Shown piece after piece: positions 8,033-16,327 of a DNA stretch of 35,899 nucleotides (positions are counted from its first letter, which is position 1; the number at the start of each line of letters is the position of its first letter). Both the position numbers and the translations under genes were made by a program. Origin of the DNA: a virus; the IMG/VR virus record IMGVR_UViG_3300011115_000255, positions 1-35,899 of that record; one strand, given 5' to 3'. A model generated the notes under the pieces. It ran no database searches. It was not told where the DNA came from and worked only from the letters and a program-made list of their open reading frames with translations.

Positions 8033-9379
8033 ATGGCTCAATTTAATACTGACTTAACCGTCAAACCAACACAATATGGATCTAATATTGGAGATATGCT
8101 CAATATTGCTAGAGGAGCACAGGCTTATCAACAAGCTCAGCAAATTAATCCTTTAGAAGTAAGGCAGCAACAAGCCCAGACAAAAAAAATAGAAGCTGTA
8201 ACTCCATTGGACATTGAAAGAGCTGGAGAACAACTCAAGCAATCTAAATTGCAAACAGAGACTAGCCAATTTAATTTAAATTCTGGTCAATTAAGTTATT
8301 TAAAAGAATCAGCTATGCGAGTTGCTAATCACCCAGAGATACTAAAAGGTAACAAACGTGAAATAGTTCGATTGTTAGGTGATGCAGAAAAAGAAAGTAG
8401 TAACATTATTCCAAATGCAACTTTACGTTCTAGCATATTTCAACCATTAATAATGGAAGCTGAAAAGAATCCAGAACGAGTAATTAATTCTTTACGGACA
8501 CTTGGCGAAAGTAATATTGGTGCTCAAGGACAACAAGCCTTACAAACACCACAAACATTTGTTGTTAATGGTGTTACATATCAAGTTAAGCCTGGCACTA
8601 ATGAGGCTGTACCAATTGGCCAAGGAGCAGCTCAACCTAGTACACAACCAGCTGCACAACCTACTACGCAACCAGCTGCTGCACCGTCTGGAACATCATT
8701 AATTGCTAATGAAACTATTTTGCCAGCAACAACGATACCTCAGTTAAATACGCAACAGAAAGAGGCATACGACTTTGGTACAGGTTTAAAACGTGATGCA
8801 TTAGCAAGAGTACAACCAGCTGAAGAAGGCAAGCAAACAGTACGAAAGATTAAAGAATACATTGAAAAAGCATCTGGTAGCAGACCTGGTCAATTAATAC
8901 GAAGTGCTGGTAAGTTTATAGCTGGTTCTGAAGAGTTAGAAGTTTTAACTAAAAACCTAGCAGACTTGCAAGTAAGAAATGCTCAGTTAATGGGAGCTGG
9001 AACAGACGCTGCTAGAGAAACTATTTCAACCATTTCTGGAAGTGCAGACTTAACTCCAGCAGCACTCAGTCAGATTGTTGACCGAGCAGATGCATCCAAC
9101 ACAGCGGTTATTAAGTTTAATAAAGCATTAAAGCAATATGAAACTAAACGTGGCCATACCAATTCAGCTGTTAATGCAAGTAACTTACAGCAATCTTGGG
9201 CTGAGAATTATGATCCACGGATATTTATGGTGCAAAACATTAATGCCAGCAATATGTCACCAGCTGAGAAAAAGTTACAAATTAGTAAAATGTTAAAAGA
9301 ATTGTCAGCAAGTGAAATCGAAACATTAAGAAAGAAATCAGAAAATCTTAAACGTCTAGAAAACGGTGATTATAAATGA
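8033..9379 (+). CDS. Candidate DNA-ejection protein 2
   Basis: 448 residues. The N-terminal half is helical and Gln/Lys-rich (YQQAQQINPLEVRQQQAQTK). A low-complexity linker at residues ~200-225 is made of Gln-Pro-Ala-Thr repeats. The C-terminal half is again helical (GTGLKRDALARVQPAEEGKQ) and ends in a charged coiled coil. No catalytic motif is visible. Its stop overlaps the next ATG, linking it to the 901-residue protein. The middle position among the three candidate ejection genes gives the role; this is inference. Confidence 0.55.
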   Translation: MAQFNTDLTVKPTQYGSNIGDMLNIARGAQAYQQAQQINPLEVRQQQAQTKKIEAVTPLDIERAGEQLKQSKLQTETSQFNLNSGQLSYLKESAMRVANHPEILKGNKREIVRLLGDAEKESSNIIPNATLRSSIFQPLIMEAEKNPERVINSLRTLGESNIGAQGQQALQTPQTFVVNGVTYQVKPGTNEAVPIGQGAAQPSTQPAAQPTTQPAAAPSGTSLIANETILPATTIPQLNTQQKEAYDFGTGLKRDALARVQPAEEGKQTVRKIKEYIEKASGSRPGQLIRSAGKFIAGSEELEVLTKNLADLQVRNAQLMGAGTDAARETISTISGSADLTPAALSQIVDRADASNTAVIKFNKALKQYETKRGHTNSAVNASNLQQSWAENYDPRIFMVQNINASNMSPAEKKLQISKMLKELSASEIETLRKKSENLKRLENGDYK

Positions 9380-12081
9380 GTTATGAAAATGATCCTGATG
9401 TAGCTGCCTTTGGAGTAACTAAAAAAAGAGCTGCTGCCGACTTAAATAATCCGAGTGGATTAGGTTACAACGGTCAGACTTGGACTTCTTATGACACTCC
9501 AGAACAAGGTGTACAAGATACTCTTAGATTAGTCCAAAAGAAGTTAAAAACTAAAGGATTAAACAATCCAGAAAGTTTTGTTGGTAACTGGGTAACTGGT
9601 GATCCATCTAAAGGTGGGAGCGTTACAAGTGGCAATTATGTTAAAAGCCTAAAAAATGAATTAATCCAAAATGGTATTCAATTAAATCCTGATGGAACTA
9701 TCCCAGACACAACAGAGGCTGCTCATGCTATTACTAGAGCATTAATTAAGAATGAGACTAGTCCTGACAAACAACAACAGTTTTTAAAGTATGTAGATCC
9801 TAAAAATCCGTACTCAACTGATCCAGATGTTGGAGCATTCCAAGTAGTAACACCAGAAGAAAAAGTAGAAAAACCGTATCAACCAGGCTATTACAATCCT
9901 AATTTACAAAGACAAGCAGCTAAAGCTAGAGTAAATATGCCTGGTGCAGCTGCTGTTGAACAATTTGGTAAAGATGTAGCTCAACCTATTTCTGAAATGG
10001 ATTGGCAAAAAGAAAGTAGTTTACCTAGTGTTGGTAAGTTTGCTCTTGGATCGATGCCAATTGTTGGTACTGGCCGTGAGGCTCAAACAGCAGAGGCACA
10101 AGCAGAACTACAGCGAAGATTATTAAAAGGTGTAGAAGGAGTTAAATCATTTGTACAAAGTCCTATAGAGTCCTTACAAAGTGTTTACGAAGGATTAAAA
10201 AATGTTAGACCTGGACAGATAGTTGGTGGTGCAATTAAAGGTGCATTACTAGAACCAGAGCTGGCTTTGTTACCAGTTAAACCAGTTATTAGTGGAGCTG
10301 GAAAAACAGTAGAGGCAGCTGGTAAAGTTGTTGCACCTGTAGTTCAAGGAGCTAAAGAAGGCTTTGGAACTTTGCAAGATGTGTTCCAAGCTACTCGACA
10401 AGGTGCAAAACCATCAATGATTTCTCCAGCTGCAAGTACAACGGCTGGAGCTAATGTATTTAGAACAGAAGAAAAAATACAACAATTACGTCAAAAAGCA
10501 GACGAATTAAATAAAGACGTAATTAATCCTGATAGTGGATTAGAAGGTCAAGAATTATTAAAAAGAGCTGATGCAGTAAGATCTATGAGAGCAGAAGCCA
10601 GTCGTTTAGAAAATACAATAAAATCTAGCATGGTTGGTGGTGGAGCTGCATTAACTGAACAAACTAATGCTGTTAAAGCTGCTTTACAAAATGTTCATCC
10701 AGAAGTTGTGCAAGATTTATTACGTCAAGCTGGAGTACGTTCTATTGATGAATTGCCGTTTGACCGTGTTAATTTACAGGCATTAGATACGCATCAAAAG
10801 TTTAATAAATTTGGCATGATGGCTACTGAAGGTGAGGCTTTAGGTGATATAGCTAAAATGTCTGACGAATGGAATAATCGTGCTAAGAATCCAGAATTAT
10901 TAAAACGATTTGAAGAACGTAATCCTAAACTAGTAACAGCTGTTAATGACATTCAAGAACGAGCTGCACCTGATATTTATACCAAGGACATTAAAGAACT
11001 TGGACAATTAGCTATTGATGATTTAGTTAAAAAAGATGCTGTACGGTTAGCAAACATAGAAAACAATTACAAAGCATTGGAGGCTGCCAATGGTGGTCAA
11101 TTTCCTATTGATGTAAATCAATTAGGTGCAAACATTGATAAAGCATTAAAGTCTAAATTAAGAAGTAAATATTACGAAACGCAATTGTCTGAAGTAAAGC
11201 ACGAAATTGATAACTTTATTAAACAAGGATCAATGACGTTTGAAGACTTTGAGAATTTAAGAAGTACTTTAGCTCAAGAAATGCGTAGTAGTAAAAACGG
11301 TAATGTTAAAGTGGCTGCTCATATTATTCGTGAACAATTAGAAAATTTACCAATGCCAGAGAATTTGGCAAGCATTAAACCATTGGCAGACAAAGCTAGA
11401 GCATCTGTGGTTGAACGTAATAAAATTTTAGATTCTAATCCAGCTTATCGTGCAGCCACTAAAGATACTAGAAATATTGCAGAATTACAAGCTGGTGTAG
11501 ACCATGTTGGATCAGATCGGTTTATTAATAAATTTGTTACTGGTAATACAGATACTGCAAGTCGAGCCAATGTTCAGCGATTAATTCAAGAATTAGGTGA
11601 AGATTCACAAGGCCATCAAGCTATTAAATCTGGAACAATTGAACATTTAAAACAATTAGGCATTAATCAACAAGGTATTTTTAAACAAGATGCATTTGGT
11701 AAAAATGTAAAAAATGTATTGGGATCTAAGTTAGATTCTATTATGCAAAAACAACACGTTACCGATTTAAATGATTTAGCCGATGTTGCTAGAATGAGTG
11801 AACACGTTAAAGGTGGGCCTAGTTTTGCCAATACTTCAAATACTGCTGTAGTAGCAGAACGTAATGCACTCTTACAAGAGGCTAAAAACATTGGAGCTGG
11901 TGTAACTGAGGCTGCAATTAATACTAAAACATTAGGTTTTGGTGGTACTTTATTAAGAAGACAATTAGAAGCTAGAGCCGAAAAGAAGGCAGCAGAACAA
12001 GCAGCAAAGCAAGCAGCATTAGAAACGCAACGAATTCTCTCTCCATCAGCTGGAGTGTTACTTAAAGATATAGGAAAATAA
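9376..12081 (+). CDS. Candidate DNA-ejection protein 3 with N-terminal transglycosylase/lysozyme-like region
   Basis: 901 residues. Residues ~20-140 carry NNPSGLGYNGQTWTSYDTPE, GVQDTLRLVQKKL, FVGNWVTG and NYVKSLKNEL, a pattern I associate with the structural peptidoglycan-cutting domain of phage ejection proteins; I cannot name the catalytic Glu with certainty. This region is bracketed by two copies of DPDV-AF (residues 6-12 and 149-155). The rest is long alpha-helical sequence with possible coiled coils, suited to a channel protein. Likely function: local cell-wall digestion and transit of DNA, comparable to P22 gp16 or T7 gp16. The start overlaps the upstream stop (ATGA). Confidence 0.6.
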   Translation: MSYENDPDVAAFGVTKKRAAADLNNPSGLGYNGQTWTSYDTPEQGVQDTLRLVQKKLKTKGLNNPESFVGNWVTGDPSKGGSVTSGNYVKSLKNELIQNGIQLNPDGTIPDTTEAAHAITRALIKNETSPDKQQQFLKYVDPKNPYSTDPDVGAFQVVTPEEKVEKPYQPGYYNPNLQRQAAKARVNMPGAAAVEQFGKDVAQPISEMDWQKESSLPSVGKFALGSMPIVGTGREAQTAEAQAELQRRLLKGVEGVKSFVQSPIESLQSVYEGLKNVRPGQIVGGAIKGALLEPELALLPVKPVISGAGKTVEAAGKVVAPVVQGAKEGFGTLQDVFQATRQGAKPSMISPAASTTAGANVFRTEEKIQQLRQKADELNKDVINPDSGLEGQELLKRADAVRSMRAEASRLENTIKSSMVGGGAALTEQTNAVKAALQNVHPEVVQDLLRQAGVRSIDELPFDRVNLQALDTHQKFNKFGMMATEGEALGDIAKMSDEWNNRAKNPELLKRFEERNPKLVTAVNDIQERAAPDIYTKDIKELGQLAIDDLVKKDAVRLANIENNYKALEAANGGQFPIDVNQLGANIDKALKSKLRSKYYETQLSEVKHEIDNFIKQGSMTFEDFENLRSTLAQEMRSSKNGNVKVAAHIIREQLENLPMPENLASIKPLADKARASVVERNKILDSNPAYRAATKDTRNIAELQAGVDHVGSDRFINKFVTGNTDTASRANVQRLIQELGEDSQGHQAIKSGTIEHLKQLGINQQGIFKQDAFGKNVKNVLGSKLDSIMQKQHVTDLNDLADVARMSEHVKGGPSFANTSNTAVVAERNALLQEAKNIGAGVTEAAINTKTLGFGGTLLRRQLEARAEKKAAEQAAKQAALETQRILSPSAGVLLKDIGK

Positions 12082-12083
12082 TT

Positions 12084-12626
12084 ATGGCCGTCTTACTATC
12101 TCCAATTGGTAATGGATTTAACTTCTTAACCACAACTGGTTTGCCTTTAAATGGTGGATTTATCTATACCTACCAGGCTGGATCTACAACTCCTCTAACT
12201 ACTTATTCTGATTCTCTTGGCACAATACCAAATGCCAATCCGATTACTTTAGGTACAGACGGTAGGACTCCAACAGAAATATGGTTAACAACTGGGTACT
12301 CATATAAGTTTGTTTTAACAGACAGTACTAATGCTCAAATAGCAACTTACGACAATTTATATGGCATTCCTAGTTCATCCAGTTCTAGTGCAACATTACC
12401 TAGTGGCACAATTGTTATATGGTCTGGATCGATTGGATCTATACCATCTGGATACGTTATTTGTGATGGTGCAAATGGTACTCCAAATTTAAAAGATTAT
12501 TTTGTAGTTGGTGCTGGTAATACTTATTCTGTCGGTCAAAGTGGTGGATTTACGAGCTCGGTAACCAGTTCTATTGGAACAAATCTACCGTTATATTATG
12601 CACTTGCTTACATTATGAAAACATGA
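12084..12626 (+). CDS. Short spike-like protein: head-binding-type N-terminus plus tail-collar-type motif
   Basis: 180 residues. Residues ~10-95 (NGFNFLTTTGLPLNGGFIYT, then PITLGTDGRTPTEIWLTTGY) resemble the P22 tailspike head-binding domain family. Residues ~103-150 (LPSGTIVIWSGSIGSIPSGY, then VICDGANGTPNLKDYFVVGAG) are the phage tail-collar motif. There is no long beta-helix, so it would be a short spike or an adaptor for a longer fibre. The gene ends the tail/ejection block and overlaps the first lysis-region gene by 4 bases. Confidence 0.75.
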   Translation: MAVLLSPIGNGFNFLTTTGLPLNGGFIYTYQAGSTTPLTTYSDSLGTIPNANPITLGTDGRTPTEIWLTTGYSYKFVLTDSTNAQIATYDNLYGIPSSSSSSATLPSGTIVIWSGSIGSIPSGYVICDGANGTPNLKDYFVVGAGNTYSVGQSGGFTSSVTSSIGTNLPLYYALAYIMKT

Positions 12627-12835
12627 GCGATCTAAAATACATTAGCGAGGTAGAGGCTAACTTATCTACACATGAGGCTATTTGCCAGCAACGATATGAA
12701 AGCATTTTAGAATCCTTTGATAGAGGATCTAAACGTATGCAAAGAATCGAATATCTTTTATATGCAGTTATTGCCGTGACGTTCTTTGGTAAAGATAATT
12801 TGATTGAATTATTTAAGCATTTAATCGTCAAATGA
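12623..12835 (+). CDS. Small membrane protein, one C-terminal TM helix
   Basis: 70 residues. A charged helical N-terminal part (residues 1-43) is followed by one hydrophobic helix IEYLLYAVIAVTFF and a short tail. The start ATG overlaps the preceding stop. It opens a run of small membrane proteins before the holin and endolysin, so a lysis or envelope role is likely. No family recognised. Confidence 0.6.
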   Translation: MSDLKYISEVEANLSTHEAICQQRYESILESFDRGSKRMQRIEYLLYAVIAVTFFGKDNLIELFKHLIVK

Positions 12836-12836
12836 A

Positions 12837-13277
12837 ATGTCTATTACAGAAGGAGCAAAGTCCATTAGTGAAGGACTTAACCAGGCTAGAGAGGCTGGTA
12901 AGAGTCTAACTAAAACTATTCAAGACATTCAACATGATGGTGTTGAAGTAGCACAGGAACAATTAGCAGAACATCGTAGGAAAAAGGCATATCAAGAGGC
13001 TACTGAGAACTCAATAATTTATCGTGCTATACAAGAGTACGAAAATCAAAGTGCTGTGATTAAAGCTGAAAATGATGCTGAACGTGATTTTAAAGCTAAG
13101 TATGGTGTTAAAGAATGGAATAAAGTTTTAGAGTTAAAGTCAGTTGTAGAGAAAGAAGTTCAAGAAACAAAGCAGTATTATGGACACAAGTTAAGTGATG
13201 TTAGGCGAGTCCAGTTGTGGTGTTTTTTTGCAGCTGCCGTTTGTACATATTTTTTGTGGAAATATAAGTACATATGA
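12837..13277 (+). CDS. Coiled-coil protein with C-terminal membrane anchor
   Basis: 146 residues. A long charged helical region (residues ~1-120, rich in Glu, Lys and Gln) ends in a TM helix of about 20 residues (LWCFFAAAVCTYFLWKY) near the C-terminus, with a positively charged end. The layout is of a tail-anchored, cytoplasm-facing protein. It overlaps the next small membrane gene by ATGA. It could be a spanin-like or membrane-remodelling lysis component, but that is a guess. Confidence 0.6.
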   Translation: MSITEGAKSISEGLNQAREAGKSLTKTIQDIQHDGVEVAQEQLAEHRRKKAYQEATENSIIYRAIQEYENQSAVIKAENDAERDFKAKYGVKEWNKVLELKSVVEKEVQETKQYYGHKLSDVRRVQLWCFFAAAVCTYFLWKYKYI

Positions 13278-13438
13278 TATGGCTTACTATATGGCTTATA
13301 TTGTATTTAATTGAATTAGTGTTATTAGCAATTGCATTTGTTTTATGGTGGGAAATCAGAGAATTAGAGAAAAAGCCTAAATATAAAGTTATTCGAGAAC
13401 GTATAGAACGAACTAAAAAGGATATAGTCCGTGGATGA
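13274..13438 (+). CDS. 54-residue membrane protein, N-terminal TM helix
   Basis: ATG at 13274 overlaps the upstream TGA at 13275-13277. The product starts MIWLTIWLILYLIELVLLAI, one long hydrophobic helix, then WWEIRELEKK and a basic tail ending in KKDIVRG. The single TM plus charged C-terminus resembles small inner-membrane spanins or holin accessory proteins. Assigned by translational coupling, composition and position in the lysis region. Confidence 0.55.
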   Translation: MIWLTIWLILYLIELVLLAIAFVLWWEIRELEKKPKYKVIRERIERTKKDIVRG

Positions 13439-13505
13439 TGATTTGTTTAAACTTTGGTTAGTTTTTGCTATGGTAATAGTTGTTCTTTTAATCTTACTCA
13501 AGTGA
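13431..13505 (+). CDS. Possible 24-residue membrane peptide (GTG start)
   Basis: A GTG at 13431 preceded by AAAGGA opens a frame of 24 codons ending TGA at 13503-13505. The product reads VDDDLFKLWLVFAMVIVVLL then ILLK: an acidic N-terminus, one TM helix and a terminal Lys. It overlaps the previous gene by 8 bases and ends 6 bases before the holin start, filling the gap exactly. Very short, so it could be chance, but the composition fits a lysis-cassette micropeptide. Confidence 0.4.
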   Translation: MDDDLFKLWLVFAMVIVVLLILLK

Positions 13506-13511
13506 GGACAT

Positions 13512-13961
13512 ATGTTTGGTATAGATGATATTGTTTCTGTTGGAATGAAAGTCCTAGACAAAGTAATTCCTGATCCAGAACAGAAAGCTAAGGCACAATT
13601 AGATTTACAGACTCTTGCTCAACAAGGTGAGTTAGCCCACATACAGGCTGATATTGATAAATTTAAAGCCGAGGTAGAAGATCGGGATTCTGCTCGTAAG
13701 GCTCATGCAGAGGTTGCTACGAGTGCCAATTCAACGCAATTAGACAAGGCTGTAGTGCCTCTTTTAGCTCTTGGTGTAGTAGGACTGGCATTCTTATTAA
13801 TTGCAGTCTTAATGTTTATAGACACTCCTGATAACCAGCAACAATTAGTTATCTTTGCATTAGGTTTTATTACTAGTGCAGCTGGACAAGTCCTATCGTT
13901 TTATTTTGGCTCAAGTCAAGGCAGCAAGGATAAATCGGAGTTGATGAAAGGCTTAAAATGA
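13512..13961 (+). CDS. Holin (GTA/3TM holin-like)
   Basis: 149 residues. A soluble amphipathic N-terminus (IPDPEQKAKAQLDLQTLAQQ, then ELAHIQADIDKF) is followed by two clear TM helices (residues ~84-104 and ~110-130) and a polar end FGSSQGSKDKSELMKGLK. The DPEQKAKAQL and GSS-GSK-KSE motifs are typical of the holin family found in gene-transfer agents and many phages. GAGG at 13503-13507 serves as ribosome site. It is directly followed, with a 4-base overlap, by the endolysin, the standard lysis pair. Confidence 0.8.
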   Translation: MFGIDDIVSVGMKVLDKVIPDPEQKAKAQLDLQTLAQQGELAHIQADIDKFKAEVEDRDSARKAHAEVATSANSTQLDKAVVPLLALGVVGLAFLLIAVLMFIDTPDNQQQLVIFALGFITSAAGQVLSFYFGSSQGSKDKSELMKGLK

Positions 13962-14404
13962 CAAATCTATCAGAGCATTTTACTTATGAAGAACTTACGC
14001 ATACAGATCATCGTGAATTTGACAATACTCCGAATGATGCTGAGTTGGCTAATCTTACTCGTTTGGCAGAGTTTCTTGAACAGGTTAGAGCGTTATTGGG
14101 CAAGCCCATTTTTGTTAATAGTGCTTTCCGTAGTAAATTGGTTAATGATGCTGTGGGTTCTAAAGACTCTAGTCAACATCGGTTGGGCTGTGCTTGTGAC
14201 ATCCGAGTAGTTGGGATGACTCCTGATGAAGTAGTCAAGGCCGTGATTGCATCTGACTTAGGCTATGACCAGGTAATCAGAGAATTTAATGCTTGGACGC
14301 ATCTGAGTATTCCTAATTCAATTCACAATGAACCACGGAAACAAGCCTTGATCATTGACAAACAAGGTACACGTTTATATAGTAGTACAACAACGGAGAA
14401 ATAA
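13958..14404 (+). CDS. Endolysin, zinc peptidase M15 family
   Basis: 148 residues. LSEHFTYEELTHTDHREFDN at the N-terminus and FVNSAFRS, SSQHRLGCACDIRV and WTHLSI are hallmarks of Peptidase_M15_3. The presumed zinc ligands are His74, Asp81 and His115. The family cuts peptide cross-links of peptidoglycan. No signal peptide is visible, so export would depend on the upstream holin. Length is normal for the family. The start overlaps the holin stop. Confidence 0.88.
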   Translation: MTNLSEHFTYEELTHTDHREFDNTPNDAELANLTRLAEFLEQVRALLGKPIFVNSAFRSKLVNDAVGSKDSSQHRLGCACDIRVVGMTPDEVVKAVIASDLGYDQVIREFNAWTHLSIPNSIHNEPRKQALIIDKQGTRLYSSTTTEK

Positions 14405-14405
14405 C

Positions 14406-14609
14406 ATGGCAACTAACTTTAAAATTACTGGTGGAGCGAGTAAAGGTAACACTAAATCGCACTATGTTGTAGAAAGACAACACGAAAAAGCCGAGCATAA
14501 TGAGATCACTCGGCTGGCTAAAAAACTAGAAAGACATATGGATTTACCAATGGATAAGGCACATTCTGATCAAAGTGATGCACCTTTACCCAACATGAGA
14601 AAGTATTAA
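14406..14609 (+). CDS. Small basic/charged protein, unknown
   Basis: 67 residues from ATG at 14406, preceded by GGAGAAATAAC; a longer reading from 14355 would run inside the endolysin gene and has no ribosome site. The sequence is hydrophilic with KITGGASKGNTKSHYVVERQ and a charged helix, and no known motif. It is the last plus-strand gene before the minus-strand operon, and its last 4 bases overlap the end of the convergent gene. Confidence 0.6.
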   Translation: MATNFKITGGASKGNTKSHYVVERQHEKAEHNEITRLAKKLERHMDLPMDKAHSDQSDAPLPNMRKY

Positions 14610-14842
14610 AACGGTACGTCTTCTAATGTTTTAGGAAATGGATCTTTAGGTTCTGGCACATTTAAATAAGCCATTAAAAATCCGTCTTTTAATGCGAATA
14701 ATGGTAAAGACTCAATCTTAATCATTAAGTCACCGTTCTTGGTCTCCAGCACAACTCCAATTGATTGGTATTTTTTTTTGGATTTACCATCTTTATCCAC
14801 ATACTCTGATACTGCTGCTTTCACATAATATTTGACTGACAT
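14606..14842 (-). CDS. Possible ssDNA-binding-type protein of the recombination operon
   Basis: 78 residues. The core KYYVKAAVSEYVDKDGKSKK, then YQSIGVVLETKNGDLMIKIE has an alternating beta pattern (reversed strands with a KKKYQ-IGVV motif) seen in small phage proteins next to recombination genes and often compared to OB-fold SSBs. I cannot identify the family with certainty. It is the last gene of the minus-strand operon, 1 bp after the YqaJ exonuclease, which supports a role on single-stranded DNA. Confidence 0.5.
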   Translation of the reverse strand: MSVKYYVKAAVSEYVDKDGKSKKKYQSIGVVLETKNGDLMIKIESLPLFALKDGFLMAYLNVPEPKDPFPKTLEDVPF

Positions 14843-14843
14843 T

Positions 14844-15452
14844 TTATCCTCGCATTAAATCGGTCTCTACTGCCACTTCATTCAAAAACTGCTGTACTTC
14901 TTCTTCCATCTTTTCAATGAAATCTTTATCACGCATAATTTGTTCTACATATAACTGGCACTTCTCTGGCATTCTCGGATCATAGCTAACAAACCAGACA
15001 TAATCGATATGTTTACCAACACAGGCCATTTGAGCTTGCATCTGAGTAACATACTTGCTGGGAGCTCCAGACTTAAAGTATGACCAATGGATCGATGAGC
15101 TGAACGGACATTTAATCTCGATGAGTGCATCATTACCTACTAAACCATCAGGAGAGCAGCCAAACCATTCAATACTAGGATGTTTAATAAATGCTACTTG
15201 GTCTACAAAGACATTGTGAGAAACCTCAAAAGCAACTCTTGCTGAGTTTTCGAATTCTTTGCCATGATCCATTGCCTGATTAGAATAAGACGGCTCTATG
15301 ATGCCTGTAACACGTTGTAAAGCTAATTCTATTAAATAATTGGCTCTGGATGCTGATACACCAGTTTTAGTCTTTGCCATTACGTCTGCAACACGACTAG
15401 CAGTTACAGATCCTCTGCGAGCCTCATGCCATTCTAAAGATCCTTGTTCCAT
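14844..15452 (-). CDS. YqaJ-type viral exonuclease (lambda Exo fold)
   Basis: 202 residues. LEWHEARRGSVTASRVADVM at the N-terminus, then HGKEFENSAR, FGCSPDGLVG and ALIEIKCPFS give the PD-(D/E)XK nuclease core; Asp102, Glu112 and Lys114 are the expected metal and catalytic residues. YVTQMQAQMACVG is the usual QMQ helix of the family. This is the 5'-3' exonuclease half of a Red-type recombination pair; the annealing partner is at 16324-16863 in the same operon. Confidence 0.9.
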   Translation of the reverse strand: MEQGSLEWHEARRGSVTASRVADVMAKTKTGVSASRANYLIELALQRVTGIIEPSYSNQAMDHGKEFENSARVAFEVSHNVFVDQVAFIKHPSIEWFGCSPDGLVGNDALIEIKCPFSSSIHWSYFKSGAPSKYVTQMQAQMACVGKHIDYVWFVSYDPRMPEKCQLYVEQIMRDKDFIEKMEEEVQQFLNEVAVETDLMRG

Positions 15453-15453
15453 A

Positions 15454-15753
15454 TTAACTCGCTTTCTTTCTCAGTTCGTTCACTAGTTCATCTAAATCAG
15501 GATTAATACGATTAATACTTTTAATATATAGGTAGCTAGAGCACAAACAACGGCCTCTAGTCTCATACATTGAGCCAGTAATAATATCCATAAACCGTGG
15601 ATGATCCTCATGCCTAGTTAGGATAAAATACCGATTGCCAATGTTTGTCTCACCTAAATACAGTTTTTTACCAGTTAGCCAGGCTTTCATGGCAAATTTG
15701 TGAGGATGCCGTAATGGATAGCATTGAGCTGATGGTGCAAATGTTTCGTTCAT
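15454..15753 (-). CDS. Unknown 99-residue protein
   Basis: Starts MNETFAPSAQ with its ATG overlapping the stop of the gene before it in the operon. Motifs WLTGKKLYLGETNIGNRYFI and RGRCLCSSYLYI suggest a small mixed alpha/beta fold, with a helical end DLDELVNELRKK. No known domain recognised. The start lies 300 bases upstream of its stop, and the stop is 1 bp from the exonuclease start, so it is cotranscribed. Confidence 0.55.
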   Translation of the reverse strand: MNETFAPSAQCYPLRHPHKFAMKAWLTGKKLYLGETNIGNRYFILTRHEDHPRFMDIITGSMYETRGRCLCSSYLYIKSINRINPDLDELVNELRKKAS

Positions 15754-15944
15754 CTGTCATTCCTTTCCAATTTAGCTGCTAAACACATTTCTCGGTATTT
15801 CTGAGGAATATCTGGATGCCAGCCACCAAGGAGCATATTGCAATTAATCTTGTACTTTTCCTCGGCTCTAGACAGTTCTGTAAAGTAGATAATAAATCCA
15901 CATAAAAAGATAAATGCTGATAAAACTACAATAATTTCACGCAT
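15750..15944 (-). CDS. Small membrane-anchored protein (64 residues)
   Basis: ATG at 15944 is preferred over 15959 because GAGGAG lies 7 bases before it; the upstream ATG has no such site. The protein opens MREIIVVLSAFIFLCGFIIY, a single TM helix or signal anchor, followed by a soluble tail with two Cys (INCNMLLGGW and REMCLAAK). Unknown function; a membrane protein in a recombination operon is unusual. Confidence 0.55.
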   Translation of the reverse strand: MREIIVVLSAFIFLCGFIIYFTELSRAEEKYKINCNMLLGGWHPDIPQKYREMCLAAKLERNDR

Positions 15945-16116
15945 TAAATTTCTCCTCAAGATCCTCTAAAAGTGCCTCAATTCGGCAATTCCACAGCTGA
16001 CTATCGGCAGATTGTGGCCAAGCAATTAGATGGTTTTCAATAATATCTTTCATCTTTAATAGATCAAGCTGTTTTTGTTTCTGGCACAGCTCTTCAATAG
16101 TCTCTTTAATTGTCAT
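15937..16116 (-). CDS. Small helical protein (59 residues)
   Basis: ATG at 16116 and TGA at 15939-15937. The sequence MTIKETIEELCQKQKQLDLL continues as helical, with IAWPQSADSQLWNCRIEALL and an acidic end. It overlaps the upstream gene by 11 bases and the downstream gene by 8, as expected in this compact operon. No family recognised. Confidence 0.5.
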   Translation of the reverse strand: MTIKETIEELCQKQKQLDLLKMKDIIENHLIAWPQSADSQLWNCRIEALLEDLEEKFNA

Positions 16117-16327
16117 TTCTAGCCTCCATCATTGCATCTGCTACTGTATAAGCATAATCTCCAACCCATAAACTAACTTCTTCAACACTAATACTTTTTT
16201 TATCAGAATTAGCAATAATTGCTTGCATAGCATGACTAGCAAAGTAATCTCTTAAATCCATACCATCTTGAGATACATAAAAATCATGGTTTTTATCGCC
16301 TGTTTTACCTGTTGGAAATGCTTTCAT
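16106..16327 (-). CDS. Small conserved phage protein (MDLRDYFASHAMQ family)
   Basis: 73 residues starting MKAFPTGKTG, with GMDLRDYFASHAMQAIIANS and AYTVADAMMEAR. This is a recurrent small phage and prophage protein of unknown function, often found near recombination or replication genes. The start overlaps the annealing-protein stop by 4 bases. Confidence 0.65.
   Translation of the reverse strand: MKAFPTGKTGDKNHDFYVSQDGMDLRDYFASHAMQAIIANSDKKSISVEEVSLWVGDYAYTVADAMMEARNDN

Noticed and set aside
14355-14405. Longer start for the 67-residue gene
   Set aside because: It would lie inside the endolysin gene without a ribosome site; ATG at 14406 follows GGAGAA.
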